64,000 nt of DNA from Amaricoccus macauensis_A (GCF_049800915.1 NZ_JBNAFY010000002.1:687322-751321), one strand, 5' to 3'; counted from the stretch's first letter, positions 49,449 through 60,784 are shown. Notes: generated by a model not told the origin, from the sequence alone. Made by a program: numbers and translations.

Positions 49449-50036
49449 TTGGTCGACTTGGTTGCCAAAGCGGCAATGGATAAGCGCATAGCTCAGCTCG
49501 TGTCTCCCGTTATTGAGGGGATGGGGTTCGACGTTGTACGAGTCCGGCTGATGGGGGGCAAAACTGCCGTTCTGCAGATCATGGCAGAGCGGCCGGAGGG
49601 CGGCATCGAAGTCGAGGAATGCGCCAAGATCAGTCGTGCAGTCTCTGCTCTGCTTGACGTTGAAGACCCAATCTCTGGCGAGTATAACCTTGAAGTATCA
49701 TCTCCGGGAATTGATCGCCCGCTGACGAGAATGAAGGATTTCGAGCGCTATGACGGTTACGCCGTCAAAGTCGAAACAGCCGAACTGATCGATGGCCGCC
49801 GCCGGTTCAAGGGTGTTCTGGAGGGTGTCGAGGGAAGCGAGATCTTGATCGCGATCCCGGAGGGAACGATCGGTCTGGATTTCGAAATGATCGCAGATGC
49901 CAAGCTTGTCCTAACCGATGAACTTATCGCCGAGAGCCTCGCGGCGCGGAAGGCGCAGGGGTTCGAACCCGAAGAACTGGATGGGTTCGATGAAATTAAA
50001 TCTGATACCTCCGACGAAGACGAGGAAACAACATGA
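49449..50036 (+). CDS. rimP: Ribosome maturation factor RimP
   Basis: Assists 30S subunit assembly. 195 residues from TTG 49449. Motifs: LVSPVIEGMGFDVVRVRLMG, a VLQIMAERPEGGIEVEECAK segment and NLEVSSPGIDRPLTRMKDFE, the RimP signature. I prefer TTG 49449 because GGAG at 49439-49442 is then well spaced and the N-terminus (MVDLVAKAA) matches relatives; GTG 49437 and ATG 49443 overlap the ribosome-binding site. The C-terminal tail is acidic (DTSDEDEETT). First gene of rimP-nusA-ylxR-infB; the nusA ATG overlaps its stop. Confidence 0.92.
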   Translation: MVDLVAKAAMDKRIAQLVSPVIEGMGFDVVRVRLMGGKTAVLQIMAERPEGGIEVEECAKISRAVSALLDVEDPISGEYNLEVSSPGIDRPLTRMKDFERYDGYAVKVETAELIDGRRRFKGVLEGVEGSEILIAIPEGTIGLDFEMIADAKLVLTDELIAESLAARKAQGFEPEELDGFDEIKSDTSDEDEETT

Positions 50037-51679
50037 GCGTAACGTCCGCCAACAGGCTCGAACTGCTCCAGATCGCTGAAGCTGTTGCCCGCGAGAAAAT
50101 GATCGACCCTGACCTCGTGATCGAGGCCATGGAAGATTCGCTCGGAAAAGCCGCGCGGTCACGCTATGGCGCGGAATACGACATCCGGGCAAAGATCGAC
50201 CGCAAATCCGGCGATCTGGAAATGACCCGGTACCGTCATGTCGTTGAGGAAGTGGAGAACCATTTCACCGAGCTTTCGCTGGAAGATGCGCGCGAAATCA
50301 AGGCCGATGCGCAGTTGGACGACTACCTTACCGATCCCCTGCCTCCGATGGATTTTGGCCGTATTGCAGCTCAATCTGCTAAGCAGGTCATCATGCAGAA
50401 GGTTCGCGAAGCCGAGCGCCTGCGGCAGTATGAGGAATTCAAGGACCGTCAGGGCGAGATCATCAATGGTATCGTCAAGCGCACCGAATATGGAAATGTC
50501 ATTGTTGATGTGGGCAGGGGCGAGGCAATTCTGCGTCGAGATCAGCTCATCCAGCGCGAAGCGTTTCGCAACCAGGATCGCGTGCGTGCTCTCATCCGTG
50601 AAGTGCGACATGAAACTCGTGGCCCGCAGATATTCCTGAGCCGTACTGCGCCGGAATTTCTCGCCGAACTGTTCAAGATGGAAGTTCCGGAGATCTACGA
50701 CGGTATCATCGAAATCAAGGCCGTTGCGCGCGATCCGGGCAGCCGCGCCAAGATGGGTGTGATCTCATACGATAACTCGATCGATCCAGTTGGAGCCTGC
50801 GTGGGTATGCGCGGTAGCAGGGTGCAGGCCGTCGTCAATGAGTTGCAGGGCGAGAAGATCGACATCATCCCCTGGAATGAGGACCCGGCGACGTTCCTGG
50901 TAAATGCACTCCAGCCTGCAGAGGTCTCAAAGGTTGTCTTCGACGACGAAAGCGAACGGATTGAAGTCGTGGTTCCCGACGAGCAGCTTTCCCTGGCAAT
51001 TGGTCGGCGTGGTCAGAATGTAAGGTTGGCGTCTCAGTTGACCGGCTTCGATATCGACATTCTCACCGAAGCGCAGGAAAGTGAGCGTCGCCAGGCGGAA
51101 TTTGCCGAACGCACGCGTCTGTTTATGGAAAACCTTAACGTCGATGAGATGGTCGCGCAGCTCCTCGTTGCAGAAGGTTTTGCGACAATGGAGGAGGTCG
51201 CATACGTCGATATCGATGAGCTTTCGAGCATCGACGGGTTTGACGAGAGTACCGCTGAAGAACTTCAGGCACGCGCTCGTGAAAGCCTCGAGGAAATGAA
51301 CGCGCGTGCGCTGGAACGGGCGCGAGAGCTTGGCGTTCAGCAGGATCTCTTCGATTTCGAGGGGCTGACGCCACAGATGATCGAGGCGCTCGCGGAAGAT
51401 GGTGTGAAGACCCTGGAGGATTTCGCGACATGCGCAGATTGGGAGCTGGCGGGCGGTTATACCACCGTTGATGGCAAGCGGGTGAAGGACAACGGTCTGC
51501 TCGAGAAATTCGACATGGGACTGGCCGAGGCCCGACATCTCATCATGCGCGCCAGGCTGAGCGTCGGCTGGATCACTGAGGAAGAACTGGCAGCCGATCA
51601 GGAACCGGAGGCCGAGGAAACCGCCACGGACGAGGCAAGTGTCGAATCGGTCTTTGGTGACAGCCAGCCGCAAAGCTGA
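50033..51679 (+). CDS. nusA: Transcription termination/antitermination protein NusA
   Basis: 548 residues. Binds RNA polymerase and modulates pausing, termination and antitermination. N-terminal domain (EAVAREKMIDPDLVIEAMED), S1 domain (IINGIVKRTEYGNVIVDVGR), two KH domains (GVISYDNSIDPVGACVGMRG with SRVQAVVNELQGEKIDII; QLSLAIGRRGQNVRLASQL) and two C-terminal AR repeats with paired HhH-like segments (MVAQLLVAEGFATMEEVAYV and MIEALAEDGVKTLEDFA). C-terminal 35 residues are acidic. ATG 50033 overlaps rimP by four bases. It lies in the operon whose leader holds a terminator-like hairpin, so it might regulate its own expression. Confidence 0.96.
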   Translation: MSVTSANRLELLQIAEAVAREKMIDPDLVIEAMEDSLGKAARSRYGAEYDIRAKIDRKSGDLEMTRYRHVVEEVENHFTELSLEDAREIKADAQLDDYLTDPLPPMDFGRIAAQSAKQVIMQKVREAERLRQYEEFKDRQGEIINGIVKRTEYGNVIVDVGRGEAILRRDQLIQREAFRNQDRVRALIREVRHETRGPQIFLSRTAPEFLAELFKMEVPEIYDGIIEIKAVARDPGSRAKMGVISYDNSIDPVGACVGMRGSRVQAVVNELQGEKIDIIPWNEDPATFLVNALQPAEVSKVVFDDESERIEVVVPDEQLSLAIGRRGQNVRLASQLTGFDIDILTEAQESERRQAEFAERTRLFMENLNVDEMVAQLLVAEGFATMEEVAYVDIDELSSIDGFDESTAEELQARARESLEEMNARALERARELGVQQDLFDFEGLTPQMIEALAEDGVKTLEDFATCADWELAGGYTTVDGKRVKDNGLLEKFDMGLAEARHLIMRARLSVGWITEEELAADQEPEAEETATDEASVESVFGDSQPQS

Positions 51680-51704
51680 GAGAACTGGGAGGGCAGACAC
51701 GAAC

Positions 51705-52367
51705 GTGACGCGAGGGCGTAGTCAGAAAGATCATGCAGGAACGGAGCGGCGTTGCATTGTAAGCCGCGAGACGAGACCGAAGTCCGGTCTCATCCGTTTC
51801 GTTCTTGCTCCGGATGGCCAAGTGGCTCCGGATCTGGCCAGCAGATTGCCCGGCCGAGGTGTATATGTTGCACCCGAACGGGAACTTCTGAGGAGGGCCG
51901 TCGATAAATCGTTCTTCTCGCGTGCGTTCAAGCAAAAGGCCGAAGTTTCTCCGGAGCTTCCCGAACTGGTCGAACGGCTGCTTTCCCGAAGGCTGGTTGA
52001 TCTTGTCGCGATGGCTAGGAAGGCCGGCGAGGCGGTCTGCGGGTTTCAGACGGTTCTGGAAACACTGAAGAGTGGCAAGGCCGTGCTTTTGGTGCAGGCG
52101 AGTGATGGCTCGGCTCGCGAAAAGGCCGAGCTTCGGCCGCCCAAAGGACCGGAGAACCGTATTTCATGCCTGTCAGCCAGTGAATTGGGCATGGCGTTCG
52201 GTCGTGATCGTGTGATACATGGCGCCGTACTGGCGGGCGGTCTATCTGACCGGATTAAACAGGATGCCCTTAGGCTCGACGAGTTCAGGGGCGAACGGAA
52301 CCGCCAGGTGTTCGGTGACGAAGCTGGTGAAGGTTTGGCGGGGGAAGGCCTCCGCGAGAAAGGCTAA
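51705..52367 (+). CDS. ylxR: YlxR/DUF448 RNA-binding protein with L7Ae-like domain
   Basis: 220 residues from GTG 51705. N-terminal DUF448 domain with RRCIVSRETRPKSGLIRFVL and PGRGVYVAPERELLRRAVDK (the GRGA/V loop), then an L7Ae/Rpl8-like domain from about residue 105 (LVDLVAMARKAGEAVCGFQT, VLLVQASDGS). The two-domain form is typical of alphaproteobacteria. GTG 51705 follows GGGAGGG by about ten bases; the frame is open back to 51639 inside nusA. Between nusA and infB, as expected for this operon. Exact role unknown; RNA binding is inferred from both folds. Confidence 0.87.
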   Translation: MTRGRSQKDHAGTERRCIVSRETRPKSGLIRFVLAPDGQVAPDLASRLPGRGVYVAPERELLRRAVDKSFFSRAFKQKAEVSPELPELVERLLSRRLVDLVAMARKAGEAVCGFQTVLETLKSGKAVLLVQASDGSAREKAELRPPKGPENRISCLSASELGMAFGRDRVIHGAVLAGGLSDRIKQDALRLDEFRGERNRQVFGDEAGEGLAGEGLREKG

Positions 52368-52373
52368 GACTTG

Positions 52374-54890
52374 ATGACAGATACCAAGGACAGCGACCGC
52401 AAAGGCAAGACGCTCGGATTGCGCGGTGGTACCGAAACCAGCCACGTAAAGCAGAGCTTCAGCCACGGTCGCTCCAAGTCTGTGACCGTTGAACACAAGC
52501 GCAAGCGCGTGGTGGTGCCGAAGCAGGGCGGGGGTGGAAAGTCCCGTGGCGGCGTCGGTGGCCTCTCCGATACCGAAGTTGAACGCAGGCGCAAGGCGCT
52601 CGCTGCAGCACAGGCGCAGGAAGCGGAGCGCCAGCAGAAAGAGCGTGAGGCCGAGAAGGCCCGCGAAGAGGAACTCGCTCGGCTTCGTGCGGAAAAGGAA
52701 GCCGCCGAGCGTGCCGAAAAAGAACGTGAGATTGCGGAACAACGCGCGGCAGCAGAAGCCGAGCGAAAGGCAGCCGAAGAGGCCGAAGCGCAGAAGGCCA
52801 AGGAAAAGGCCGCTGTAAAGGCGAAGGCCCAAGGTGCGCGCAAGGAGAAGTCGCAGGTTGTCATGGATCCTGCCGCTGCCCAGGCTCAGGCCGCAAGGGC
52901 TGAGGCCGGTCGACCCACAGGCCCCAAAAAGGCCGACAAGCAAGGGCAGGACGAAAAGCGCGGACGCGGTGGCAAGGGAGGCGATGATCGTCGGCGGTCC
53001 GGAAAGCTGACCATTGCGAGCGCAACCGACGGCGAAGGCCGGCAGCGGTCGCTGGCGGCGATGAAGCGCCGTCAGGAGCGTGAAAAGCGGAAGATGATGG
53101 GGTCCGTAGGCGAGCGCGAGAAGGTCGTCCGCGAAGTAAAGGTGCCTGATGCAATCACTGTTCAGGAACTTGCCAACCGTATGGCAGAGCGAGTTGCCGC
53201 CGTTGTCAAGACGCTCATGCAAAATGGCATCATGGCAACTCAGAACCAGACAATCGATGCCGATACGGCTGCTTTGATCGTGGAAGAGTTCGGCCACAAG
53301 GTAGTGCGCGTTTCCGAAGCTGACGTTGAAGATGCGATTGTTCAGGTTTCAAGCGAGGACGAGACCAATCTCCAGCCGCGCCCACCTGTCGTTACGATCA
53401 TGGGTCACGTCGACCACGGCAAGACGTCCTTGCTCGATGCGATCAGAAAGACGAATGTGGTGTCCGGTGAGGCTGGTGGAATCACTCAGCATATCGGGGC
53501 CTATCAGGTCAGAGCCTCCAATGGTGCGTTGATCTCGTTCCTTGATACGCCCGGCCACGCAGCCTTCACTTCCATGCGGGCCCGTGGTGCACATGTCACC
53601 GACATCGTCGTTCTGGTTGTGGCTGCGGATGACAGCGTGATGCCTCAGACTATCGAGGCGATCAATCACGCAAAGGCGGCAGGTGTTCCGCTGATCGTAG
53701 CGATCAACAAGATCGACAAGCCAGGTGCAGATCCCAACAAGGTGCGCACGCAGCTGCTCAACCACGAAGTTGTCGTGGAGGAAATGGGCGGTGATGTCCT
53801 GAACGTCGAGGTATCAGCGATTTCCGGCAAGGGTCTTGACCAGCTCTTGGAGAACATCGCGCTTCAGGCGGAACTACTCGATTTGACCGCAAACCCGGAT
53901 CGTCCGGCGGAAGGCGCGGTTATCGAGGCCCAACTCGATGTTGGGCGCGGCCCCGTTGCGACCGTTCTTGTGCAGAAGGGAACACTCCGCCGAGGGGATA
54001 TCTTTGTCGTTGGTGAGCAGTGGGGCAAGGTCCGCGCACTGATCAACGACAAGGGCGAGCGTGTCGATGAGGCGGGGCCCTCGGTTCCGGTTGAAGTTCT
54101 TGGTCTCAATGGCACGCCCGAGGCTGGCGATGTCCTTAACGTAGTTGAGAACGAGGCAAAGGCGCGCGAGATTTCTAGTTATCGCGAGCGAGTCTCCCGC
54201 GACAAGCGTGCCGCAGCCGGTTCGGCGACCACACTTGATCAGCTTCTTGCCAAGGCGAAAGCGGACGAGAATGTGCAGGAACTGCCCGTATTGGTGAAGT
54301 CTGACGTTCAAGGCTCCGCAGAGGCGATTGTTCAGGCACTCGAAAAGATCTCGACTGATGAGGTCCGGGTTCGTGTGCTACACTCGGGTGTCGGTGCTAT
54401 TACGGAAACAGACGTGACCCTAGCGGAGGCATCCGGCTCCCCAATTATCGGCTTCAATGTTCGCGCGAATGCGCCCGCACGCGAAAGTGCGAACCAGAAG
54501 GGTGTTGAGATCCGCTACTATTCCATCATCTACGATCTTGTCGATGATGTGAAAAAGGCCGCTGCCGGCTTGCTAAGCCCGGAAATCAAAGAGCGCTTCA
54601 TCGGCTACGCCGAGATCAAGCAAGTGTTCAAGATCACGGGTATCGGCAAGGTTGCAGGATGCATGGTCACGGAGGGTGTAGCCCGGCGCTCGGCCGGAGT
54701 GCGACTGCTGCGAGACAATGTGGTGATCCATGAAGGCAAGCTGAAGACGCTCAAGCGCTTCAAGGATGAGGTCAAGGAAGTCCAGGTCAGCCAGGAATGT
54801 GGCATGGCGTTCGAGAACTACGAGGACATCCGGGAAGGAGACGTCATCGAGATCTTCGAAACTGAAGAAATCGAGCGTACGCTTTCTTGA
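52374..54890 (+). CDS. infB: Translation initiation factor IF-2
   Basis: GTPase that places fMet-tRNA on the 30S subunit. 838 residues from ATG 52374 (a TTG codon directly precedes it). The N-terminal 270 residues are a highly charged, Ala/Glu/Lys-rich low-complexity region. The G domain has MGHVDHGKTSLLDAIRKTNV (P-loop), FLDTPGHAAF, VAINKIDKPGADP and SAISGKGLDQLL; domains II-IV follow with the C-terminal fMet-tRNA-binding barrel ending FENYEDIREGDVIEIFE. A terminator-like hairpin lies 16 bp after the stop. Last gene of the rimP operon; the initiator tRNA gene at 62.8 kb is its substrate. Confidence 0.96.
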   Translation: MTDTKDSDRKGKTLGLRGGTETSHVKQSFSHGRSKSVTVEHKRKRVVVPKQGGGGKSRGGVGGLSDTEVERRRKALAAAQAQEAERQQKEREAEKAREEELARLRAEKEAAERAEKEREIAEQRAAAEAERKAAEEAEAQKAKEKAAVKAKAQGARKEKSQVVMDPAAAQAQAARAEAGRPTGPKKADKQGQDEKRGRGGKGGDDRRRSGKLTIASATDGEGRQRSLAAMKRRQEREKRKMMGSVGEREKVVREVKVPDAITVQELANRMAERVAAVVKTLMQNGIMATQNQTIDADTAALIVEEFGHKVVRVSEADVEDAIVQVSSEDETNLQPRPPVVTIMGHVDHGKTSLLDAIRKTNVVSGEAGGITQHIGAYQVRASNGALISFLDTPGHAAFTSMRARGAHVTDIVVLVVAADDSVMPQTIEAINHAKAAGVPLIVAINKIDKPGADPNKVRTQLLNHEVVVEEMGGDVLNVEVSAISGKGLDQLLENIALQAELLDLTANPDRPAEGAVIEAQLDVGRGPVATVLVQKGTLRRGDIFVVGEQWGKVRALINDKGERVDEAGPSVPVEVLGLNGTPEAGDVLNVVENEAKAREISSYRERVSRDKRAAAGSATTLDQLLAKAKADENVQELPVLVKSDVQGSAEAIVQALEKISTDEVRVRVLHSGVGAITETDVTLAEASGSPIIGFNVRANAPARESANQKGVEIRYYSIIYDLVDDVKKAAAGLLSPEIKERFIGYAEIKQVFKITGIGKVAGCMVTEGVARRSAGVRLLRDNVVIHEGKLKTLKRFKDEVKEVQVSQECGMAFENYEDIREGDVIEIFETEEIERTLS

Positions 54891-54906
54891 TATCCAAGAA
54901 TGTAGT

Positions 54907-54930
54907 CCCGCTCTCCTTGGAGGGCGGGGT
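54907..54930 (+). terminator. Terminator-like hairpin after infB
   Basis: CCCGCTCTCC (54907-54916) pairs with GGAGGGCGGG (54919-54928) with one G-T pair, loop TT. Only a short T-stretch follows. Confidence 0.55.
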
Positions 54931-55086
54931 TCATGCCAGGCCTGAGCCTCTTGGATTTAGGTCTTTACCGTTTCGGCTGTCTTGACCCACCTCCGAATCG
55001 TGAAAACGGCATTGTGAACAGGCGGATTGATACAAGTTCGGCCTGAGTTGCGTATCCTCGATATAAGAAGCAAAACGAGGATCAAA

Positions 55087-56028
55087 ATGCATCGCTGGAT
55101 GGGTCCGAGATTCAAGTATTCCGAGATCACGCCGAAAGAGGTCTACTTCAGTCGGCGGCAACTCCTTGCGGGGGCAGGGGGCTTGATAGCGGCTCACACC
55201 ACTGGCGCCACTGCATCCGCCGCGACCTTTGAGACGTCACCAAGTCGTTGGTCGATTGATGATAGGCCAAATTCCTACGACGATATTACCAGCTACAATA
55301 ATTTTTATGAATTTGGATATGACAAGGCTGATCCCAAGCGCCACGCGGGGCAGCTGACGACCGATCCCTGGTCCGTTGTGATTGATGGCAAGGTGCGCCG
55401 TCCGGGCACATATGGTCTCGAGGATATCGTCAAACCGGCAAGTCTCGAGGAGCGTATATATCGGCTCCGCTGCGTCGAGGCGTGGTCGATGGTCATACCC
55501 TGGGTAGGGTTTCCGCTGGCCGATGTACTCGCCATGGCCGATCCCGATTCAGGCGCGAAATACGTGGCGTTCGAGACCTTATACCGGCCCGAGGAAATGC
55601 CTGCTCAGCGCGGCGTTTTCCAATCGCTGGATTGGCCCTATGTCGAGGGGCTGCGGCTCGATGAAGCGATGCACCCGCTGACAATTCTCGCCGTCGGTCT
55701 GTATGGCGAGGAGTTGCCAAATCAGAACGGCGCACCATTGCGACTAGTGGTTCCATGGAAATATGGCTTCAAGTCTATCAAATCGATCGTACGCATCTCT
55801 TTGACGGATACGGAACCACCGACGACTTGGAACCTCCAGGCACCGCGCGAATACGGGTTCTATTCGAACGTCAATCCGGAGGTCAGCCATCCGCGATGGA
55901 GCCAGGCAACTGAGCGGGTCGTTGGAGGAGGGCTCCTGTCGCCACGCCGTGATACCGAAATGTTCAACGGTTACGCGGAGGCGGTTGGTAGCCTCTATTC
56001 TGGCATGGACCTAAAAAAGAATTTCTGA
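55087..56028 (+). CDS. msrP: Protein-methionine-sulfoxide reductase catalytic subunit MsrP
   Basis: Periplasmic molybdoenzyme that repairs oxidised methionines in envelope proteins, getting electrons from MsrQ. 313 residues from ATG 55087. A Tat signal peptide is clear: SRRQLLAGAGGLIAA near residue 23. The mature enzyme has FYEFGYDKADPKRHAG and YRLRCVEAWSMVIPW with Cys129, the molybdenum ligand. The frame extends to 55027 but without homology, and GAGG precedes 55087. Its Mo-pterin would be supplied partly by the moaDE genes of this window. It is followed by msrQ after eight bases. Confidence 0.95.
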   Translation: MHRWMGPRFKYSEITPKEVYFSRRQLLAGAGGLIAAHTTGATASAATFETSPSRWSIDDRPNSYDDITSYNNFYEFGYDKADPKRHAGQLTTDPWSVVIDGKVRRPGTYGLEDIVKPASLEERIYRLRCVEAWSMVIPWVGFPLADVLAMADPDSGAKYVAFETLYRPEEMPAQRGVFQSLDWPYVEGLRLDEAMHPLTILAVGLYGEELPNQNGAPLRLVVPWKYGFKSIKSIVRISLTDTEPPTTWNLQAPREYGFYSNVNPEVSHPRWSQATERVVGGGLLSPRRDTEMFNGYAEAVGSLYSGMDLKKNF

Positions 56029-56035
56029 TTCTGGC

Positions 56036-56686
56036 ATGATCGATTTCTCGAATACCTTGTTGAGAAAGATTCCAGCCTGGATCCTGTATGCCTTGGGTGT
56101 GATCCCGGCGGTGGTTCTCTGGGGACTGGGTTTGCAGAATCATCTCGGCCCCGATCCTGTTAAGGCTCTCGAGCATGAGTTCGGATTGCTTTCACTGCAG
56201 TTTCTCATTGCTGCACTGGCGATCCGCCCGTTGCGCGAAGTGACCGGGCTGAACCTCATGCGGTTTCGCCGCGCCATCGGGCTCATGGCATTTTTCTATG
56301 CTGCGATGCATTTCTTCGTCTGGCTTGCATTCGACCGCCAACTCGATTGGCCGCGCATTCTGGAGGATCTCACCAAACGGCCGTTCATCATCGTGGGGTT
56401 CGCGGCATTTCTGATTCTAGTACCGCTGGCTGTGACGTCGAACAATTTGTCGAATCGGCGACTCGGAGGGGAATATTGGAGAAAGCTCCATCGCCTTGCA
56501 TACGCGGCCACCGCGCTGGCGGCGGTTCATTTCGTGTGGTTGGTCAAGGCCTGGCCACCGGAGCCGCTGATCTATGCTGCAATTGTCGCCAGTTTGCTCT
56601 TATATCGTGCGATCCCGCGTCGTTTTCTGCGGGGCAGGGGGCTGAAGATGCGTCCTGGGAGGGGTGTCGAGAAAAAACTGTCATGA
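56036..56686 (+). CDS. msrQ: Heme-binding subunit MsrQ of the methionine sulfoxide reductase
   Basis: 216 residues, six membrane segments, flavin and b-heme binding quinol or NADH-linked electron donor to MsrP. Motifs: GLLSLQFLIAALAIRPLREV, FRRAIGLMAFFYAAMHFFVWL with a heme-ligand His, RPFIIVGFAAFLILVPLAVT, and YWRKLHRLAYAATALAAVHF with further conserved His residues. The C-terminus is Arg-rich. Together with msrP it forms a two-gene operon, upstream of the rRNA operon. Confidence 0.94.
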   Translation: MIDFSNTLLRKIPAWILYALGVIPAVVLWGLGLQNHLGPDPVKALEHEFGLLSLQFLIAALAIRPLREVTGLNLMRFRRAIGLMAFFYAAMHFFVWLAFDRQLDWPRILEDLTKRPFIIVGFAAFLILVPLAVTSNNLSNRRLGGEYWRKLHRLAYAATALAAVHFVWLVKAWPPEPLIYAAIVASLLLYRAIPRRFLRGRGLKMRPGRGVEKKLS

Positions 56687-56701
56687 AGGCGAATTTTTCG
56701 C

Positions 56702-56730
56702 TTGCGCGACTCGGGTCTCATCCGTAGAAA
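56702..56730 (+). promoter_or_regulatory. Candidate rRNA operon promoter
   Basis: TTGCGC (56702-56707), 17-bp spacer, TAGAAA (56725-56730), followed by GCGCTCCACC, a start-region pattern I associate with rRNA leaders of this group. It lies about 350 bp before 16S. Confidence 0.5.
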
Positions 56731-56836
56731 GCGCTCCACCGGCGGCGAGGAAATGCTTCGCCAGACGGTAACCCAAGGCAACGGTCAGCTTGTTGCGCTA
56801 AGTAGATGGCGCGATAGGTTGATTTTGGTTCGGGCG

Positions 56837-56846
56837 CTCTTTGACA
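56837..56846 (+). promoter_or_regulatory. BoxA-like antitermination site
   Basis: CTCTTTGACA in the rRNA leader, close to bacterial boxA. TTGACA inside it could also be read as a -35 element, but no good -10 follows at 17 bp. Confidence 0.5.
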
Positions 56847-57077
56847 TAATTATCTTGATGAAGGGATATGTGGGGTGTTTGGTTCTGTCATACGACGGAC
56901 GGACTTCTTGCATATCGGATCTCTAGGGTTTCGGCCCGATGATGGGATTGTCAGCTTCACTGTTTGGCGGCTTCGTTTCTTTTGGAACGATGCACGACAA
57001 ACGGATGACGTTACCCGGTCTTTAAGCGGACCGGGATGTGCAGAGGTTCATCTGTCAAGAAGGTCTTTTGACCTTTC

Positions 57078-58549
<1,472 letters not shown>

Positions 58550-58788
58550 CTTCTAGATGTTTCTCGCATCCCGCAGAAACACGTGAAGCACCTTGGCAGA
58601 GCCGTTTCCTCGCTGATCAAACGGGGAAACATCAGAGCTCATATAAGAACCAGACCCCCCTCATATCCCTTCATGACAAAGAGACCGCACGGAGCGGGTG
58701 CAAAGCATCGGCTTTCGCTGTTCCGGGCGGAAACGTGGCCGCATGAGCGCGGCCCTGAAGCGAGAAGCGCTCACCTGGGGTGAGCCGG

Positions 58789-58865
<77 letters not shown>

Positions 58866-58939
58866 TTGACATGTGGACAAGGCGCTGGGGATCTGGATGA
58901 GGATCCGGTTTCCCGGGATGATTGCAGCCTTTTCCGAAT

Positions 58940-59015
58940 GGGGCCTTAGCTCAGCTGGGAGAGCGTCTGATTTGCATTCAGAAGGTCATCGGTTCGATCC
59001 CGATAGGCTCCACCA
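58940..59015 (+). tRNA. tRNA-Ala (TGC)
   Basis: 76 nt with encoded CCA. GGGGCCT acceptor, D-arm GCTCAGCTGGGAGAGC, anticodon loop TTTGCAT (TGC), T-arm TCGGTTCGATCCCGA. Second spacer tRNA of the rRNA operon. Confidence 0.97.
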
Positions 59016-59553
59016 ACTTCGCTGTGCTTCGTTGCTGGAGCCTATCGATTTTGGTTTTGCATTCCTTTGGAATGACAGGCACCACCAGAAGCCTTTTGCG
59101 GCCAGGCCGCAAGATCCGCGAAGAAAGTAGACAGATCGATCAAATTGGCAGGAACATCCGAGGATGTGTCTGGCTGTCTGATCGAAAGAGAAGACAAGAG
59201 GTTGTCTGGGTTCAAGAGCCCTGGCGATTGACATCGTGAAGAGAGCAATACACGAGACGTTTTTGGGTTTGTGCCAAGTGGGGCACAAACGCTGTCCATG
59301 CGTCCGGAGATGCGGGGATGAAAGTCCCCTTGTAACCGGAAGCGACATGGACAACCAAAGACAGTCTTTCCAAGTCTAAATACACTGACCGTGATTGCTT
59401 GTCTGATCCCTTTCGGGATCGTTCGAGCGATCCGAACCGTGGCGCTGTCTGTCGAGGGCGCGTCATGGGTCAAAGACTTCCGGCCAGGAGGCCAAGGGAC
59501 GGGTTTGAGGTTTGAACCACCTCACGCAAAAGGGCCTGTCTTCTTCTGGATCG
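59016..59553 (+). other. Internal transcribed spacer between tRNA-Ala and 23S
   Basis: 538 bp of rRNA operon spacer without genes. The last bases (GGATCGGATC near 59548-59557) pair with GATCCGATCC after the 23S 3' end, forming the processing stem. Confidence 0.75.
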
Positions 59554-59683
59554 GATCAAGCGCGAGAAGGGCGTTTGGTGGATGCCTTGGCAGCAAGAGG
59601 CGATGAAGGACGTGGTACTCTGCGATAAGCCTGGGGGAGGTGAGAACAGCCTTTGATCCCGGGATCTCCGAATGGGGCAACCC

Positions 59684-59738
59684 ACCTGACAGTTGATTAT
59701 AATTGCCCTTGGGCAGCTTATAATCTTCTGAACCAGGT
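59684..59738 (+). other. Extended helix-9 region of 23S rRNA (possible IVS)
   Basis: ACCTG (59684-59688) pairs with CAGGT (59734-59738); GATTATAA (59695-59702) pairs with TTATAATC (59718-59725), tipped by GCCC/GGGC. This long stem at the usual place of alphaproteobacterial 23S fragmentation is an RNase III substrate candidate. Confidence 0.6.
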
Positions 59739-60624
59739 ACTTAATACCTGAATACATAGGGTTTTAAGAGCGAACGCGGGGAACTGAAACATCTCAGTAC
59801 CCGTAGGAAAGGAAATCAACAGATACTCCCCCAGTAGCGGCGAGCGAACGGGGACCAGCCGAGCCGTGAGAGTGAGCAGAACCAGTTGGGAAGCTGGGCG
59901 ATATGGGTGACAGCCCCGTATGCGAAGCTTGATCGGACGTATCAAGTAGGGCGGAACACGTGAAATTCTGTCTGAAGATGGGGGGACCACCCTCCAAGGC
60001 TAAGTACTCCTTGCTGACCGATAGCGAACCAGTACCGTGAGGGAAAGGTGAAAAGCACCCCGACAAGGGGAGTGAAACAGTCCCTGAAACCGGACGCCTA
60101 CAAACAGTCGGAGCTTCTTCGGAAGTGACGGCGTACCTTTTGTATAATGGGTCAACGACTTGGTCTCACGAGCAAGCTTAAGCCGTTAGGTGGAGGCGCA
60201 GCGAAAGCGAGTCTTAATAGGGCGCATGAGTTCGTGGGATCAGACCCGAAACCGAGTGATCTAGGCATGTCCAGGATGAAGGTGCGGTAACACGCACTGG
60301 AGGTCCGAACCCACACCTGTTGAAAAAGGTCGGGATGAGGTGTGCCTAGGGGTGAAAGGCCAATCAAACTCGGAGATAGCTGGTTCTCCGCGAAATCTAT
60401 TTAGGTAGAGCGTCAGATGAATACCTTCGGGGGTAGAGCACTGGATGGGTAATGGGGACCCACAGTCTTACTGATCCTAACCAAACTCCGAATACCGAAG
60501 AGTACTATCTGGCAGACACACGGCGGGTGCTAACGTCCGTCGTGGAGAGGGAAACAACCCTGACCTGCAGCTAAGGCCCCTAATTCGTGGCTAAGTGGGA
60601 AAGCATGTGGGACTTCCAAAACAA

Positions 60625-60655
<31 letters not shown>

Positions 60656-60784
60656 TAAAGATAGCGTAACAGCTCACTGGTCTAAACAAGAGGTCCTGCG
60701 GCGAAGATGTACCGGGGCTCAAGCCACGAGCCGAAGCTCAGGGTGTGCACTTTGTGCACGCGGTAGCGGAGCGTTCTGTCTATT

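Noticed and set aside
56841..56869. TTGACA as the -35 element of an rRNA promoter
   Set aside because: No good -10 lies 17 bp downstream, and the surrounding CTCTTTGACA fits a boxA-type antitermination site better. A better promoter candidate is at 56702-56730.
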